A stretch of 64,000 nt of DNA, from positions 11,471,248 through 11,535,247 of the forward strand of contig NC_049995.1 of assembly GCF_000003815.2 (NCBI RefSeq). The letters are read 5' to 3'. This stretch comes from Branchiostoma floridae. Its lineage: Eukaryota; Chordata; Leptocardii; Amphioxiformes; Branchiostomatidae. The notes below the pieces were generated by a model. The model made no database searches. It was not told the DNA's origin and saw only the letters and a program-made list of their open reading frames with translations. This document shows, piece by piece, positions 45,743-57,135 of the stretch. Position numbers and translations under genes: made by a program. Every line of letters begins with the position of its first letter. The stretch's first letter is position 1.

Positions 45743-47848
45743 TTACCTGCATGTATGCAGGTATGGTTTTGATGCTGGTGGGAACTTTTCGGTAGCCGGG
45801 GATGTAGGGCGCTGTATCTCGTGAACGGATGGTGCGAGCACGACGATTTTTGGTACGTGGGTTGGGGGTGGTAGCCTAACACTCAGGTTTGATTTTGGGC
45901 CTCCTGGCGTTTGAACTTGACATTGCAGGTGGCATTTTTGGTGTTTTGGGGGCACTTTTGGCGCTGTGTGTCCGGAACGATACGTTCGATTGCGACGATT
46001 TTTGGTGCATGGGTGGGGGGTTGTTGCCTGTTGCCTAGGATTGACTTTGGGCCTTGTCGCGTTTGAACTTGACCCGGCAGGTCGAATTTTGTGTCCGAGA
46101 GGGGTGTTTCCGGAGTTATATCTTCTGAACGGCTGGTGCTGGCGCGATGATATTTGGCACATGTGTCGGCGGTGGCTGAATAATGCTCAATTTTGATTTT
46201 GCCGCCCTTGGTGCTTGAACTTGACATTTTAGGTTACCTTTTGTGCGGGCACGGGGCGTGCGCTGTATCTCCGGAACGCAAGGTACCATTGTGTTGCTAT
46301 TTGGTACGTGAGTTGTTTGTGGTGTCCTGGTGGTCAGGTTTGATTTTGGGCCTCCTAGTGCTTGAACTTGATACTGTATAGGTTGATCCTGTTTTTGTGT
46401 GGTTGGGGCATCCTCCCAATATCTGCTTGGTTTTAAAAACAGATTATGGTTGGTTGTAGAACCATCATCTGGCCTGGGCCACCTTCAATGTATCAGGTTA
46501 CTTAGTGGCACTGACAGTTTGCCAGATGACGGGAGTGTACAAGATTATATATCTGTTGGTCAGGTATAATTGGAGTTTGCTTATTACTCTTTGTGGTGTT
46601 TCTAGAGCTGTATAGTACTGAGTTTTAAGTTTCGGTACAAGTTCCTTTACCCTGTTGGCAATCATGGTTGAAGTTGAACTTAAACAGAAGAAGATGCAAT
46701 TTTCTAATGTGGAGGAGAACTGTATAGAGTGTGGGCATAAGAGAAAGGTATGTGTATGATTTGTCCTGTGTTTCTTTTTGTTTCTTTGGTAATGCCATTT
46801 CCATACTGTATACAGGTAATTTGTTGTTTTGGGCTAGTCATATTCGCTTGGTTTTTGGGCCTGCTTAATCTATGGTACAGACAGGGTTAAGTGGTGGAGG
46901 CTTAGCTTTGTTCTGTTTTAAATTCAGTATCGTTGGTTGCATTTTGTCGCGGCAAATATATGATGAAATTCCCCTTCTAAGCAACTGCTCATTGGTTTGC
47001 GGGGATGTTTGCTGGGTGTTTGCTCTGACTACAACAGCTTCTGAACTTTTCAAAGCTTCCATTGCCAGTAGTCTGTGTAACACAAACTCCGCTGTCCAGG
47101 GCTGTAACTGGCCCCTCCCCGTGGGCCGGCGGATGTTTGGCGGGCTGCTATAAGCGAGATTTAATCAGGCTACATTGCCAGCAGCTTGCCATCTATAAAT
47201 GGGATTGACAAGGACATTTTTCATAGTAAATTATGCTGTTAAATTTGGCTTAGATACTACAGGAGATTTAGGTTTGGGTTGGATGGATTGAATGAAAATA
47301 TCATACCACCCTGGGGACTAACTGTTGCTGCTGCATGGGGGCTACCACTATTCATATTGTCTAATGTCTATGGAACTACAGATAAAAGTATCATTGGTCA
47401 AATTATGCAAGTAACATTCCGATGTCAAGTGAATAACACCCCAGAAATAAATCTTTAATGAATATCATTGGAAGAACACAAACCAAGGAGACTTAGCAGC
47501 TGCATTAGGTCAGTACATTGAAATAGGAAGATATTAGTATATCATGTGACAGAGTAACTACATGTGCATGGGCCATCTGAGACAAAAAAAGGTAGCGTCT
47601 CAACAACTTCAAAGTACTGTGGTTGGTTACATACTTAAGAAATCCAAAATAAGTAATGTTCATCCATGTCCAAACTTACAAATTCAGAAAATGGAATTTC
47701 AGAGTCAGACTTTTGCATGGTGCACAACCAACACGGTAAAAAGCTCATTTTTCCAACCACGTACCACAGACAAAAAGGCAAAAATGCCCAATAGGTCTAC
47801 AGAAACCCAATACATTTCATGCAGGCCTGAGGTCTACGAACTCTTGTT
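45743..47848 (+). mobile_element. 2-kb repeat, copy B, with 150-bp internal tandem units
   Basis: The reverse-complement partner of 32203-34213. Tandem units start near 45811, 45963, 46118 and 46262 (CTGTATCTC.GGAACG..GATTTTTGGTACGTGGG..GGGCCTCCTGGCG..TTGAACTTGAC). A short frame at about 46664-46746 (MVEVELKQKKMQFSNVEEN, then CIECGHKRK) ends at a donor-like AAAG|GTATGT. No transposase was recognised. It contains the 47069-47172 MITE. Confidence 0.85.
47069..47172. mobile_element. 104-bp TAG..CTA MITE (family M3) with 9-bp target duplication and an empty site
   Basis: Ends TAGTCTGT and CAGGCTA. CATTGCCAG flanks both sides (47060-47068, 47173-47181). Copy A of the host repeat has only one CATTGCCAG at this position, a direct pre-insertion site. 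The GC-rich centre GGGCCGGCGG could fold. Confidence 0.92.
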
Positions 47849-48159
47849 TCTGATAGTTTTTCTGCATTCTTTGCTCATCTTGCAGCATTCAGGCATGAAT
47901 TTGCAATAAAGATTTCATTAATTTATAATTTAACTCTTTAAACAGCTGAAAATTGATGCTCGCTCACACTAGGATCAGATGTCAACCATATACTCAACTA
48001 AACATGGCCTCAACAGCACTAACCTTTCCTTTCCTCAATGCAAGTTGCTCACAGAAACAGTGCCATGGAAAAATCTGTTCATTTCCTGCACCTAGAAGAT
48101 TATGTTTTCCGTGCTCTTTATGGTTCACTGATTGGGTATTGTGGACTCGTGGACTGTAC

Positions 48160-48260
48160 ATGCATATCTCGGGAAACTGGATGGATCTTCATGATATTTG
48201 GTAGGTGGGTAGGGAAACGAAGGTCAAGTTCGATAATGGGCCTCCTAGTGACTTTACACA
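48160..48260 (+). repeat. R1-like fragment
   Basis: ATCTCGGGAAACTGGATGG, TTGGTAGGTGGGTAGGG and GGTCAAGTTCGATAATGGGCC. Confidence 0.5.
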
Positions 48261-48299
48261 GCACAGCAGATGGATTTATTATTATCATTTTTAAGATAA

Positions 48300-49350
48300 A
48301 ACTAGCCTGCTCTGAATAATTCATTCCCAGAATGCCATCCCATTAATTTTAGACAATATTGTATTTGGAATAACAAACACAAATAACTAGTTACTAACAT
48401 TATAACCTCAACCACAAGGAAGTGAAATACTTAGATATAGCGATGAGATGTCAACACAACTCTCCAATAGATTGTGTGGCTGTATGTTCTTTAATCAGTG
48501 AATATAAACAAACCATTTAACAACACACATTGTTAGAAAGAAATCCAATTACTGTACATTAACACTGGTAGGGAAATAGTGAGTTTATGACCAACAAAAG
48601 AATTTTTGTTCTTGATGTCATTAGTTAACATACAAGTGTAACATACAGCTGCTCTTACATAGCATTAAGAAAGTAATAAATGTACACCATACCATATATC
48701 TTATTGTATCAAAAAAATGGCAAAATTTTGAAGCCAGCTGAAATATGCAGTCACAAGAAACGCATTCCATGTAGGGCATATGTTTACTTGTGAAAAAAAT
48801 GTTGTGATGTACCATTTTTATGTTTTTCTACATTTTTTGTTCATTTGGCCATACCATACAAATGTACACCCAAGTTTTGACACAATTCCTTTTTTTAAAT
48901 CAAAGTACATACATGTACTCAGTAACAAAGTCTTATCCTACAAAGAAAAATATATACCCCTGTACATATAAATGCAATACCAATATATACACATTTACCA
49001 AAATTGTTATAAGAACAAGTTTTCACTTACACCTGTTGCCCAAGAATATACATTGTGGGTATTTATTCTTACTAAAAAGTGGCACAAATACCCAACGGTC
49101 ACAGTATACACAATATACAGGTAACTCTTGCAAGAGAACATACAAATCTACCACTTATCAAGACAAATCTAACACTGTTCTTGTGTGCAGTTTACCAAAT
49201 TGTCACAAGGTGGCACTTTTTATAAAGACTGCCATTTTGCATCATTCTATCCATTAAACAATGACATCACTAGACACAAGACCTAGACACTAAAACAGTG
49301 TCAAAGCTCCTTGCTGGGCATTGCTGCAGTTTTTCCTAAGCTCACAAGGA
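48300..49350. other. Non-coding; possibly 3'UTR of the DNAJC27-like gene at its right end
   Basis: AT-rich, with several AATAAA/TTTATT words and no exon. The position downstream (minus strand) of the DNAJC27-like stop suggests a 3'UTR, but the limit cannot be set. Confidence 0.3.
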
Positions 49351-49354
49351 GGCG

Positions 49355-51834
49355 CTACTTCCCTCGCAGCAATGCTGTTCTGGCACTAACTAGTATTTTG
49401 AAGGCTTCCTCGCTGCCTGGAGCCACGTTCTTGTCTGGATGGAGCAACACTGCCAGTCTTCTGTAGGCTTTGTTGATCTCATCCCTGGGGAAATGAATGT
49501 TAAAACATTTAGATACATTACAGATGGTTAGCCTGATTAAATCTCGCTTATAGCAGCCCGCCCAACATCCGCCGGCCCCTGCCGGGAAGGGCCAGTTACA
49601 GCCTCGGACAGCAGAGTTTGTGTTATACAGACTAACAGATGGTGAATCACAACCAAAATCCATGATTGAAAATGGTAAAAGTTGAATACATTAATCAAAA
49701 GAAGCTGTTTAGCGTCAAACTGAATGGAATAATACTGCTAACATTATCATAATAAAGTTTCCACATGAACCCCAGACTACTGATTAGGAAATCTTCAATT
49801 TTGTGAGAACAAAGTATAACACATTTATATGGAGGGTACTAGACAGTTTATCTGCACATTGCCACTCAACGTCAAGTTGCCAATACATTTCTTAATGATT
49901 GAGAAAAACAGCACCTGAAATAAGATAACACCTATATGGAGTTTATTACTGCAAGGAGGTTGAAAAGGTTTTCAACCTCCTTGATTACTGCAAAGTCATT
50001 TATTCTGCAGTGACTGAAGTAGAAGAAGAAAGGAGACTTTTCCCATGTTTTCAGCTCACATTTGAAGTATTCAGTAGAAACATAGTAATACAAAACACAT
50101 ACTTGTTGTAACGATTTGTGGTTATGGGTCATCACAAAGATAAAACTATCAGGAACATTTAAAGTTTTACAGTATCGCTATAGTAACATGCCCAACTCAC
50201 TTTGAAGACCCAGGGTACAGGCCTAGTCTCTCCCAGTCAGACTTGCTGTTCTTGAGTCTCTGGATGGCCTCAGCCTGCTCCTTAGTGTACCCAAGACTGG
50301 TGCTGATGGATGGAGGCTTTCCTCCGTTCTCACAGGCTTCTACTATTGTGGAGAATAACGTCTGCAGAGAAATATTGAAAGAAGAGATAGTTAGTACCCT
50401 ACCAAACTTTTTTTTTTATATGTAGGTTTGTAGAGCCCATTGTTGCAGATGAAGATCATGAAGATGAAGAGCGGCCTGTAGCAAACTGTAGCAGCATCTC
50501 TTCAAGTCAGAAACACCAAGCCTGACTTCATTGACTCAATAGCTGAAGTAGGGGTTACAAGGCTGCTCAGGAAATTCCCAACCCCATACTGGCCGGAATG
50601 GTTTGATCCGCTCACACCGGGAAGGACCCCTACTCTTTTCGAGTGCGGTGGGTTTTGTTACGTGCGTGGGGTGTGGCTCTTCCAGAATACGGGACCTCCA
50701 TTTAGCGTACTATCCGAGGGACGGCCCTAGCCGAAGCTAGGTACTCATTTTCACCTACATGTTATTGTATTATATAGTAAGTAAAGTGCCTTTCCCAAGG
50801 GCACAAGATCGGTGACAAGTCAAGATTCAAACTCGAGACCTCTTGGTCCTGAGTCAAATACGCTGCTGCTGCGCCACGTGATCTCACCTCAAATTGTCAG
50901 GGTTAAGAAAAAATACTAAGGTTTTACCTGGAACATTTCGTTGATGCCCTCCCCTGTCTGTGCAGATGTTTCAAAGTAGTAACAGCCGTGTGTGTCTGCC
51001 CATATTCTCCCCTCAGACTCTTCTACCGCTCTCTTCTGTCTGTCAGTCTACAGGGGAGGGAACAAAAGTGTAACCAACAACATGGGGGGAAATCTTCTAC
51101 AGTACCATAATTGCTGCTACTTTCCAAGCAAAATTGAATAGGGAGGTTGTGAATTCATTCTTCTGATTTGCCTTGTTTTCTGAAAGGCATTCTTCCGTTA
51201 AAGCCCAGCTAGTGGTCAGAACTTGGTGGGGTCCAGGCAGAAATCATCAGGATTTTTCCTTTTTCCCCTTAATATCTGTTTAGAGGTCAATTTATTGGTG
51301 CATCGACACTGCTGTAGTATGAAGTTTTTGTGGTCTTAAATTGCAAAAGCTTGCAAAAGATTTTCATTCTAATAATAACAGAGAGAAGAGCCAACTATTA
51401 TATGCTACTTTTTTGTTTATTATAAAACATTCTCAAGATGGATGATACTGAAATATTTTATTAAATGTGCAATTATGTATGATTTGATTTATCAGTAAAT
51501 TAAAACAATCTTTACTAAAATTTCTATAAAACCTGCCCTTACTATATTTACTGGCATCTAACGAGGATCAGAACTGATGAAGGATCAAAACAAACATTGC
51601 TACAATTTCTAAACACTGTTTTATGATAGCAAACATTATGTGATCTGTGAACAGAGAAGATTTCCTCACCTTGTTGGCACAGACACAGAACACCACATTC
51701 TCTATCTCTGCAGGGTTGCCTATTTCTCTCTTCATCTCGTTTAACCAGGTGTCCAGTGCCTCAAAACTCTCCTTACTGGTGCAGTCATACACCAGGATAG
51801 CACCCTGGGTGTCCTTATAGAACTCATTTCTAAC
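49355..51834 (-). CDS. DNAJC27: DNAJC27/RBJ-like Rab-type GTPase with C-terminal J domain (5' exons missing)
   Basis: Four coding exons on the minus strand, 51834-51670, 51047-50928, 50361-50201 and 49484-49355, join in phase into 191 codons plus TAG. The usual protein has about 273 residues, so roughly the first 80 are absent. Visible Ras motifs: VRNEFYKDTQGAILVYD after switch II, G4 as CANK|TD across the first junction, and G5 as YYFETSAQTG. A linker (TKEQAEAIQRLKNSKSDWER) leads to a short J domain with INKAYRRLAVLLHPDKN and the HPD signature. RBJ proteins are reported to associate with MEK/ERK signalling. The P-loop and switch exons were not found between 51834 and 53000; the 52585-52684 gap is the likeliest place. 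Confidence 0.93.
49529..49634. mobile_element. Second M3 MITE (106 bp) with 9-bp target duplication
   Basis: The reverse complement of the 47069-47172 element with a few differences. ACAGATGGT flanks both sides (49520-49528, 49635-49643). It lies in a DNAJC27-like intron, 45 bp from the acceptor of the J-domain exon. Confidence 0.92.
49952..49983. mobile_element. 32-bp palindromic micro-insertion with 7-bp target duplication
   Basis: CAAGGAGGTTGAAAA and its complement TTTTCAACCTCCTTG meet around GG. ATTACTG flanks both sides (49945-49951, 49984-49990). The same CAAGGAGGTT arms occur at 43205-43231. Confidence 0.75.
50600..50886 (-). mobile_element. tRNA-derived SINE in a DNAJC27-like intron
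   Basis: On the minus strand, a tRNA-like head with GTGGCGCAGCAGCAGCG (A-box region) and GAGTTTGAATCTTG (B-box region) is followed by the family body GGAAAGGCACTTTAC, the CCGAGGGACGGCCCTAGCCG complement and GTCCTTCCCGGTGTGAGCGG at the end. The head lies 42 bp from the donor side of the 50928-51047 exon. Confidence 0.8.
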
Positions 51835-51844
51835 CTGGGGGAAA

Positions 51845-51985
51845 ATGAACACTGGATGGAATGGACTGATATTTTGCATGTGGATAGGTGTTGGGAAGAC
51901 AAAGGTCAAGGTTGGGCCCTCTGGTCTGTAGTCTTGGTACTGCAGCAGAACTTCTGGTTTTGGTATCTTTTGTCTAGACATGATA
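51845..51985 (+). repeat. R1-like fragment
   Basis: TGGATGGAATGGACTGATATTTTGC, AAAGGTCAAGGTTGGGCCC and CAGCAGAACTTCTGGTTTTGG. Confidence 0.55.
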
Positions 51986-52096
51986 TAGTGTTGCTATTTT
52001 TTGGTGGCAGACAGCTTTTGATATAAGGAAGAAATTATACAGCTTACTCATCCAGATAATGAGAAACACAAGATGACAGTTACTCATTGACAAGCT

Positions 52097-52345
52097 ACAG
52101 CGGCGCTCCCGAAATATACGTCAGTTTGCGCGAAACGTGTTGCGAAATTTCGCAGAACTCACTCCGAAATTTCGCAGAACTCACTCCGAAATTTCGCAGA
52201 ACGCAGTCCGTAATTTTGCGTAACGCACTGCGAAATTTCGCAGAACGCACTGCGAAAGTTTGCGTAACGCACTGCGAAATATCCCCCTGCGTAATCGAAA
52301 CACCCATGCGAAAGCCTTCTACGTAAGAAATCTTACGCAAATTTT
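52097..52345 (+). repeat. GCGAAATTTCGC palindromic minisatellite element, copy 1
   Basis: It begins TACAGCGGCGCTCCCGAAATA and continues as an array of about 20-22-bp units around the palindrome TGCGAAATTTCGCA (TTGCGAAATTTCGCAGAAC, CTGCGAAAGTTTGCGTAACG). Its partner at 56886-57135 is inverted. Confidence 0.85.
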
Positions 52346-52584
52346 GGTCGTTAATGAGCAGTGATTACACAATGCAATCAACATGACAATTGATCGTCCT
52401 TATTATCACGTAACGTTATTCATTGATAAATTGTAGATAATATGGGGGCTGGAAAAGCGTGGTGGGAGCGCAACTCGGAGAACGTCTGACCGCGTGGCGG
52501 TGCGGTCCCAAATCATGTACAACATCAAATAAGTAGCCGAATAAATTACAAACAGAAGGGTTAAGAAAAGTCGACGTAAAACTG

Positions 52585-52684
52585 NNNNNNNNNNNNNNNN
52601 NNNNNNNNNNNNNNNNNNNNNNNNNNNNNNNNNNNNNNNNNNNNNNNNNNNNNNNNNNNNNNNNNNNNNNNNNNNNNNNNNNNN
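52585..52684. other. Assembly gap, 100 N
   Basis: 100 N of likely unknown true length, placed where the missing 5' exons of the DNAJC27-like gene would be expected. Confidence 1.
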
Positions 52685-52689
52685 AGCGT

Positions 52690-54000
52690 ACTTGCGTAAC
52701 CCAGGATAAACCGACACGAAATCGGCTCTACTCTAACGTTACATCGTCATTTCTATGTAGACGGACTGGAAAACTACGGCAGATTTCACAAGCAAACAAT
52801 CTAGTCTTGTATCTGATTATCTTAAGTTCTTGAAATGTATGTTAGCAGGCCCAATTTTAGTATTCCGCGACAAAAAACAATCATTGTTGTTGTTGATGTG
52901 AAAATCGTGTTTCGCGTAATTTCTTCAAGATGGCCGTCGCAGCAGCAGCAGGAAAACAAGGTCACAAGGGGTCAGTGGACGACTCCACTTTCAAAGTAAT
53001 ATGGTAAAATATGGAAACGTGTATTCTGATGTATAGTATATCATATAGTGATTGTGATATAGGAACGATTAATTTTAATTAAATGGTTTCTGTCAATTAG
53101 ACACTACACAAAGTTGTTCTTTGGTCAAAGAAATGAGCCTTGAAGAGAAAAGTTTTCTTTCCACGGGACCACTTCGGCATAATGGTACATGCAGACAAGC
53201 CAAGCCTTGCGAACAAAGGATTTTGCAAGGCTCCTTGTTTTATTGTTGTGACGATTTGATTCTTAGAAATGACTATGAACTTGTAATCAGCAGTAATTGA
53301 AGGTCTAATCTTTGTCGGCAGCTAGAGGCATTCAGACAGCGAAGTTGCTGGTGACTCGCGTTGTGAGTCACCCAAGCCGATTTAGGAAGGAAATTTTTGA
53401 TGGCGGCGCTGACGCTGGCTTCGTGTTCAGACAATTCTCACTGTATAAAAGATAAGATAACCACGCAAATGTCTGTCAGTTTTGACTCAGACATACGATG
53501 GCGAAGACAACGAAATGCTAGAGACGCAATGATGTTGCTGAAGAAAGTTTAGGTCAGCCGGCGTTCCGAGACCTACAAGTCGACGGTTCCAACCCAACTG
53601 TTGCATGTTGTAATAATTCTTGCAATAGTTTTGAACTCATTCTAAGCTCATTCGCTGTTGTGAGTTATGGAACGTTAAGCATTATGAATGTTCCAACGCA
53701 ATGTACTAGTAATTATTCTTGACTTGGATGTTAGCCCATAAATGACAGCTAATGTCATAACAGACATAACGTTACGCAATTTTACCAGAAAAAAAAAGGG
53801 AAAGGAATGGCGTTAAAGTTAGCTAGTGTTGAATAATCGTTAATGTGACATTTTTTCCTCTTGAAAGTGGAAATATAAGACATGCAGGATTTGCGTGAAT
53901 TGGTTATATATTGTATACATGTGTAAAACCATATAATGCCCGTCCATAATTCCTAGATAAAGCTATACTCCTTCGTAGTAGGCATTGATATCTACTTTTC
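52690..54000. other. Non-coding with two possible leader sequences
   Basis: CAAGATGGCCGTCGCAGCAG at 52928 gives a short Ala-rich frame, MAVAAAAGKQGHKG. A TATA-like TGTATAAAAGATAAG lies at about 53442. Neither could be linked to a known gene. Confidence 0.3.
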
Positions 54001-55240
54001 TAGAGGATTAGGATTCAGGTTTTCATCCGCCGACTTGATTTGGAATGACGTTGCTGGTCGTCCAGGGTGCAGGGGCCAACAAAACCTACCGGTTGCTGAC
54101 GAGCTCCTGTGTCGGAACATCGATGTCAGCCTCTCCTGGTCGTCGGACAATGGACACATGGCGCAACCTTGCTGCAGGGAATTCATCCAACCTTGCAGCG
54201 ATCCTAGATTTAGACACCTTTTTCTTCGCAAGTCTGAATATATTCAATATAACGTTACATTTTGTATAATGTAAAACGATATCAAAGTTATATCTGCTCG
54301 GTCATAACCTGTATTTCTAGCTAGAATGATGCTCAATGTAACGTTATTGGTATTGATATCATATTCATAGCTACTTTTCTAGACGATATCTAGGATTCAG
54401 GTTTTCATCGTCTGGCTTCACTTGAAATGACGCTGCTGGTCGGCGGGGGTGCAGAGCCAGAGGGGTCCAACAAGACCTACCTGTTCCTAACGGAACTCTT
54501 TGGAGGAACATCGCTGACGGCCGCTCCTGGTCGCCGGACAGTCGAACGAAGGAAACAATACAGGGCATTCATTCAACATTATATTATGTGTTTTAATTTG
54601 TTAACTGTATTTTGTCTGCGTATCTGTTCAAACGTGTTAGTGTCATATAGTTTAACTAATATTACATGTACTTCTATGTAGTAAAGCATCGATAGATAAT
54701 GATTTTGTAAGCCAGCGTAATGGGATTCGGGTTTCTTGCTTGGCGCACTGCTGATCATCGGGGTGCAACTTAGCCAAGGAGACCTACCTGTTCCTTACGG
54801 AGTTCTGTTTCTTACGGCATCGCAGACGGCAGCCCCTGGTCATCGGACAGTCGAACGAAAGAAACAATACAGGGCATACATTAAACATTATGTGTTTAGG
54901 GTATACATTCACCTTATGTGTTTTCAATGTATTTATTAACCGTGTTTTGTCTGCGTATCTGTTCAAAGTTCTGTTAGCGTAACTAACGTTACGTGTACAT
55001 TTGTACTTCTACTATGTATTGGTAGTTGTTTTTATAAGATGGGATTTGGGTTTCCATCCGTTGGTTTCCTTGGTATATTGCTGATCATCGGGGGTGCAGC
55101 TTGGCCAAGAAGACCTACCTGTTACGGAGCTCTTGGGTCGGAACATCACTGTCGGCCGCTCCTGGTCGGACAATCGACGCAACCTTACTGCAAGGAACAC
55201 ATTCAACCTCGCAACGATCCTAGCTTCTGACGTCTTGGTT
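54000..55240. repeat. Four-copy diverged tandem array, about 340-bp period
   Basis: Copies start near 54001, 54372, 54715 and 55035. Each has GGATT.(A/G)GGTTT, CTGCTG(G/A)TC, GGGGTGCA, ACCTACC(T/G)GTT, CTCCTGGTC and CGGACA in the same order; the second and third also share GAACGAA(G/A)GAAACAATACAGGGCAT. Each copy has a frame of 60-84 codons, but reading frames are not conserved well enough to call genes. Confidence 0.7.
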
Positions 55241-55259
55241 TGACAACTGATACAGACAT

Positions 55260-56880
55260 AAGGCAATAACTATCATAAGCTCTTGGTTTTAAAATGCTGA
55301 AATAATAATAAAGAGTTCGTCCATATATTTGAGAAATTGTGTATTTCCAATTCATGCTGCAAGACTGTTGAGCGGGGATTGTATGAATGAGTACAAAAGC
55401 AAAAAAATATACCGCTTGAAAAATAAGGACGCTGTTAGCAGCGGTGACGATCTAGCCCTAATTTAAACGAGTCGTTTATCAATTAGACACTATCGGACTA
55501 GGTGCGTCTCAGAATTATTGGTGGTGAGATTTAAAACCAGACCAGTCTAATGCAATGCTGATAATATAAACATCAACAAATGTATACTACATCATATCCC
55601 AACATATAGCGTTTAAAACCCGATCGACCATCATCTTTTCAAAATGTTGGAAATACGGTAGGTACATCACTAATATGTGCCGGTGTATGAAGAAACTCCA
55701 CCTTTTGTCATCTTGGTGCCATCATGTACTTAGTATCAGTTTAAACTGCAACTGACAAAATGTAAATACGAACAACCGAACCAAAAATCTGTATGTCAAA
55801 TGTTACCGCCTTTTTTTTTGTCGCCGCTGTTGGCTGTGATTGGTGACAAGTTGATTGGATCTTGAGTGTAATCGGGCACGCCCTGTCCAAGACGTACGAC
55901 TGAAGACTGCCGCCATAGCTGCTGCCATGGTAACGGCACAAATAGCGGCATTTCCCATGCGGATCGGGTTACGTGCGTCCTCTACAAATTGTAGTTCTCA
56001 ACTCGAAAACTTGCTACTATACAGGTTTTAGTCGTGGGGTAAAGGGTCGTTCTCACTGCAAAATTTCAGGCAGCGAAGTGGGAATAAAAAAATCACGGTG
56101 CACCAAGCAGAATGTGATTGCGAGACAGTGTTTTTCCAAGGACGTTATATGGTTTTTCGCACGCTAATTTTGACGTCTTTACACGGAAGTGCCCCCGTCG
56201 TCTTTCCTCCTTGTAAATGTAAGCACACCGAACATTGTCAACGAAGATCGTTTTATCTCGTGAGAACTCCAAGCACACCATTTGCTGACGACGATTCCTT
56301 TTTCAACCTCCTTGCCGAGATGAAGCGAATCACCCCCCGCCGAATGTGAAACGAGGATAGCCGAATATAGAAGTCTCCCCGGCTGTTTCTCAGAGCGTTC
56401 CAAATTATGGAAGAAAAAAAAAAGAAAAAAAAAAAACTTTCCCGTAACTTTTATGTGGTAAAATATGAGGAAAATACTGACACATGTTGGTACGCAGATA
56501 TTGACAAGATAGGAAAGTTCTAAGGCACAAAATTTGTCACCATGACGGCGTGGCTAATCATGAATAGGGTGGCATTGCAAACCAAAAGTACATTTTTACG
56601 TTGTATTTTCGTAACTTTACCAAGGACACAGGCCTGTGGTTATTTTATAGCAGTATTACTAATAGCATTTTTGTTCATTTTGTGTGACTTTCATTGAATT
56701 TGGTACATGACAACTAAAGGTTCTTTAACCTCCTTGGTAGAGGCTAGTAGATTTGTGAGAAGCGACTACCCCGTCCGGTATGTACATGTACTCGTATATG
56801 TACTTTGCCTTTGGCGCGCCGGCTTCAAAGGAAAGGTAAACAAACCGTGATATTTCTCCGCCCACCTCGCGGGCGGTCTG
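55260..56880. other. Non-coding, nothing recognised
   Basis: Includes a poly(A)-rich tract at 56409-56437 and one half of the CAAGGAGGTT palindrome (AACCTCCTTGG) at about 56728. No exon of the TM9SF-like gene was found here. Confidence 0.4.
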
Positions 56881-56885
56881 CATAT

Positions 56886-57135
56886 GAATGCGGCGTGTTT
56901 CTACGGAAGTTTCGCAGAATTACGCAGTAGGAATTTGCGTTAGGCTCCTGCTTTTCGCGAAACTCGCTGCGTAACTTCGCAGAATGCCTTGCGAAATTTC
57001 GCAGAACGCACTGCGAAAGACTGCGCAACGTCTTGCGAAATTTCGCGGAACGCGCTGCGAAAGAATGCGTAACGCACTGCGAAATTTCGGAGGACGTTTC
57101 GCGCAAGTTGACGCGTATTTCGGGAGCGCCGCTGT
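56886..57135 (-). repeat. GCGAAATTTCGC palindromic minisatellite element, copy 2
   Basis: Inverted relative to copy 1. It ends CGTATTTCGGGAGCGCCGCTGTA at 57135 and abuts the first, truncated unit of the TM9SF exon array. The opposite ends of the two copies differ, so no inverted ends are seen. Confidence 0.85.
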
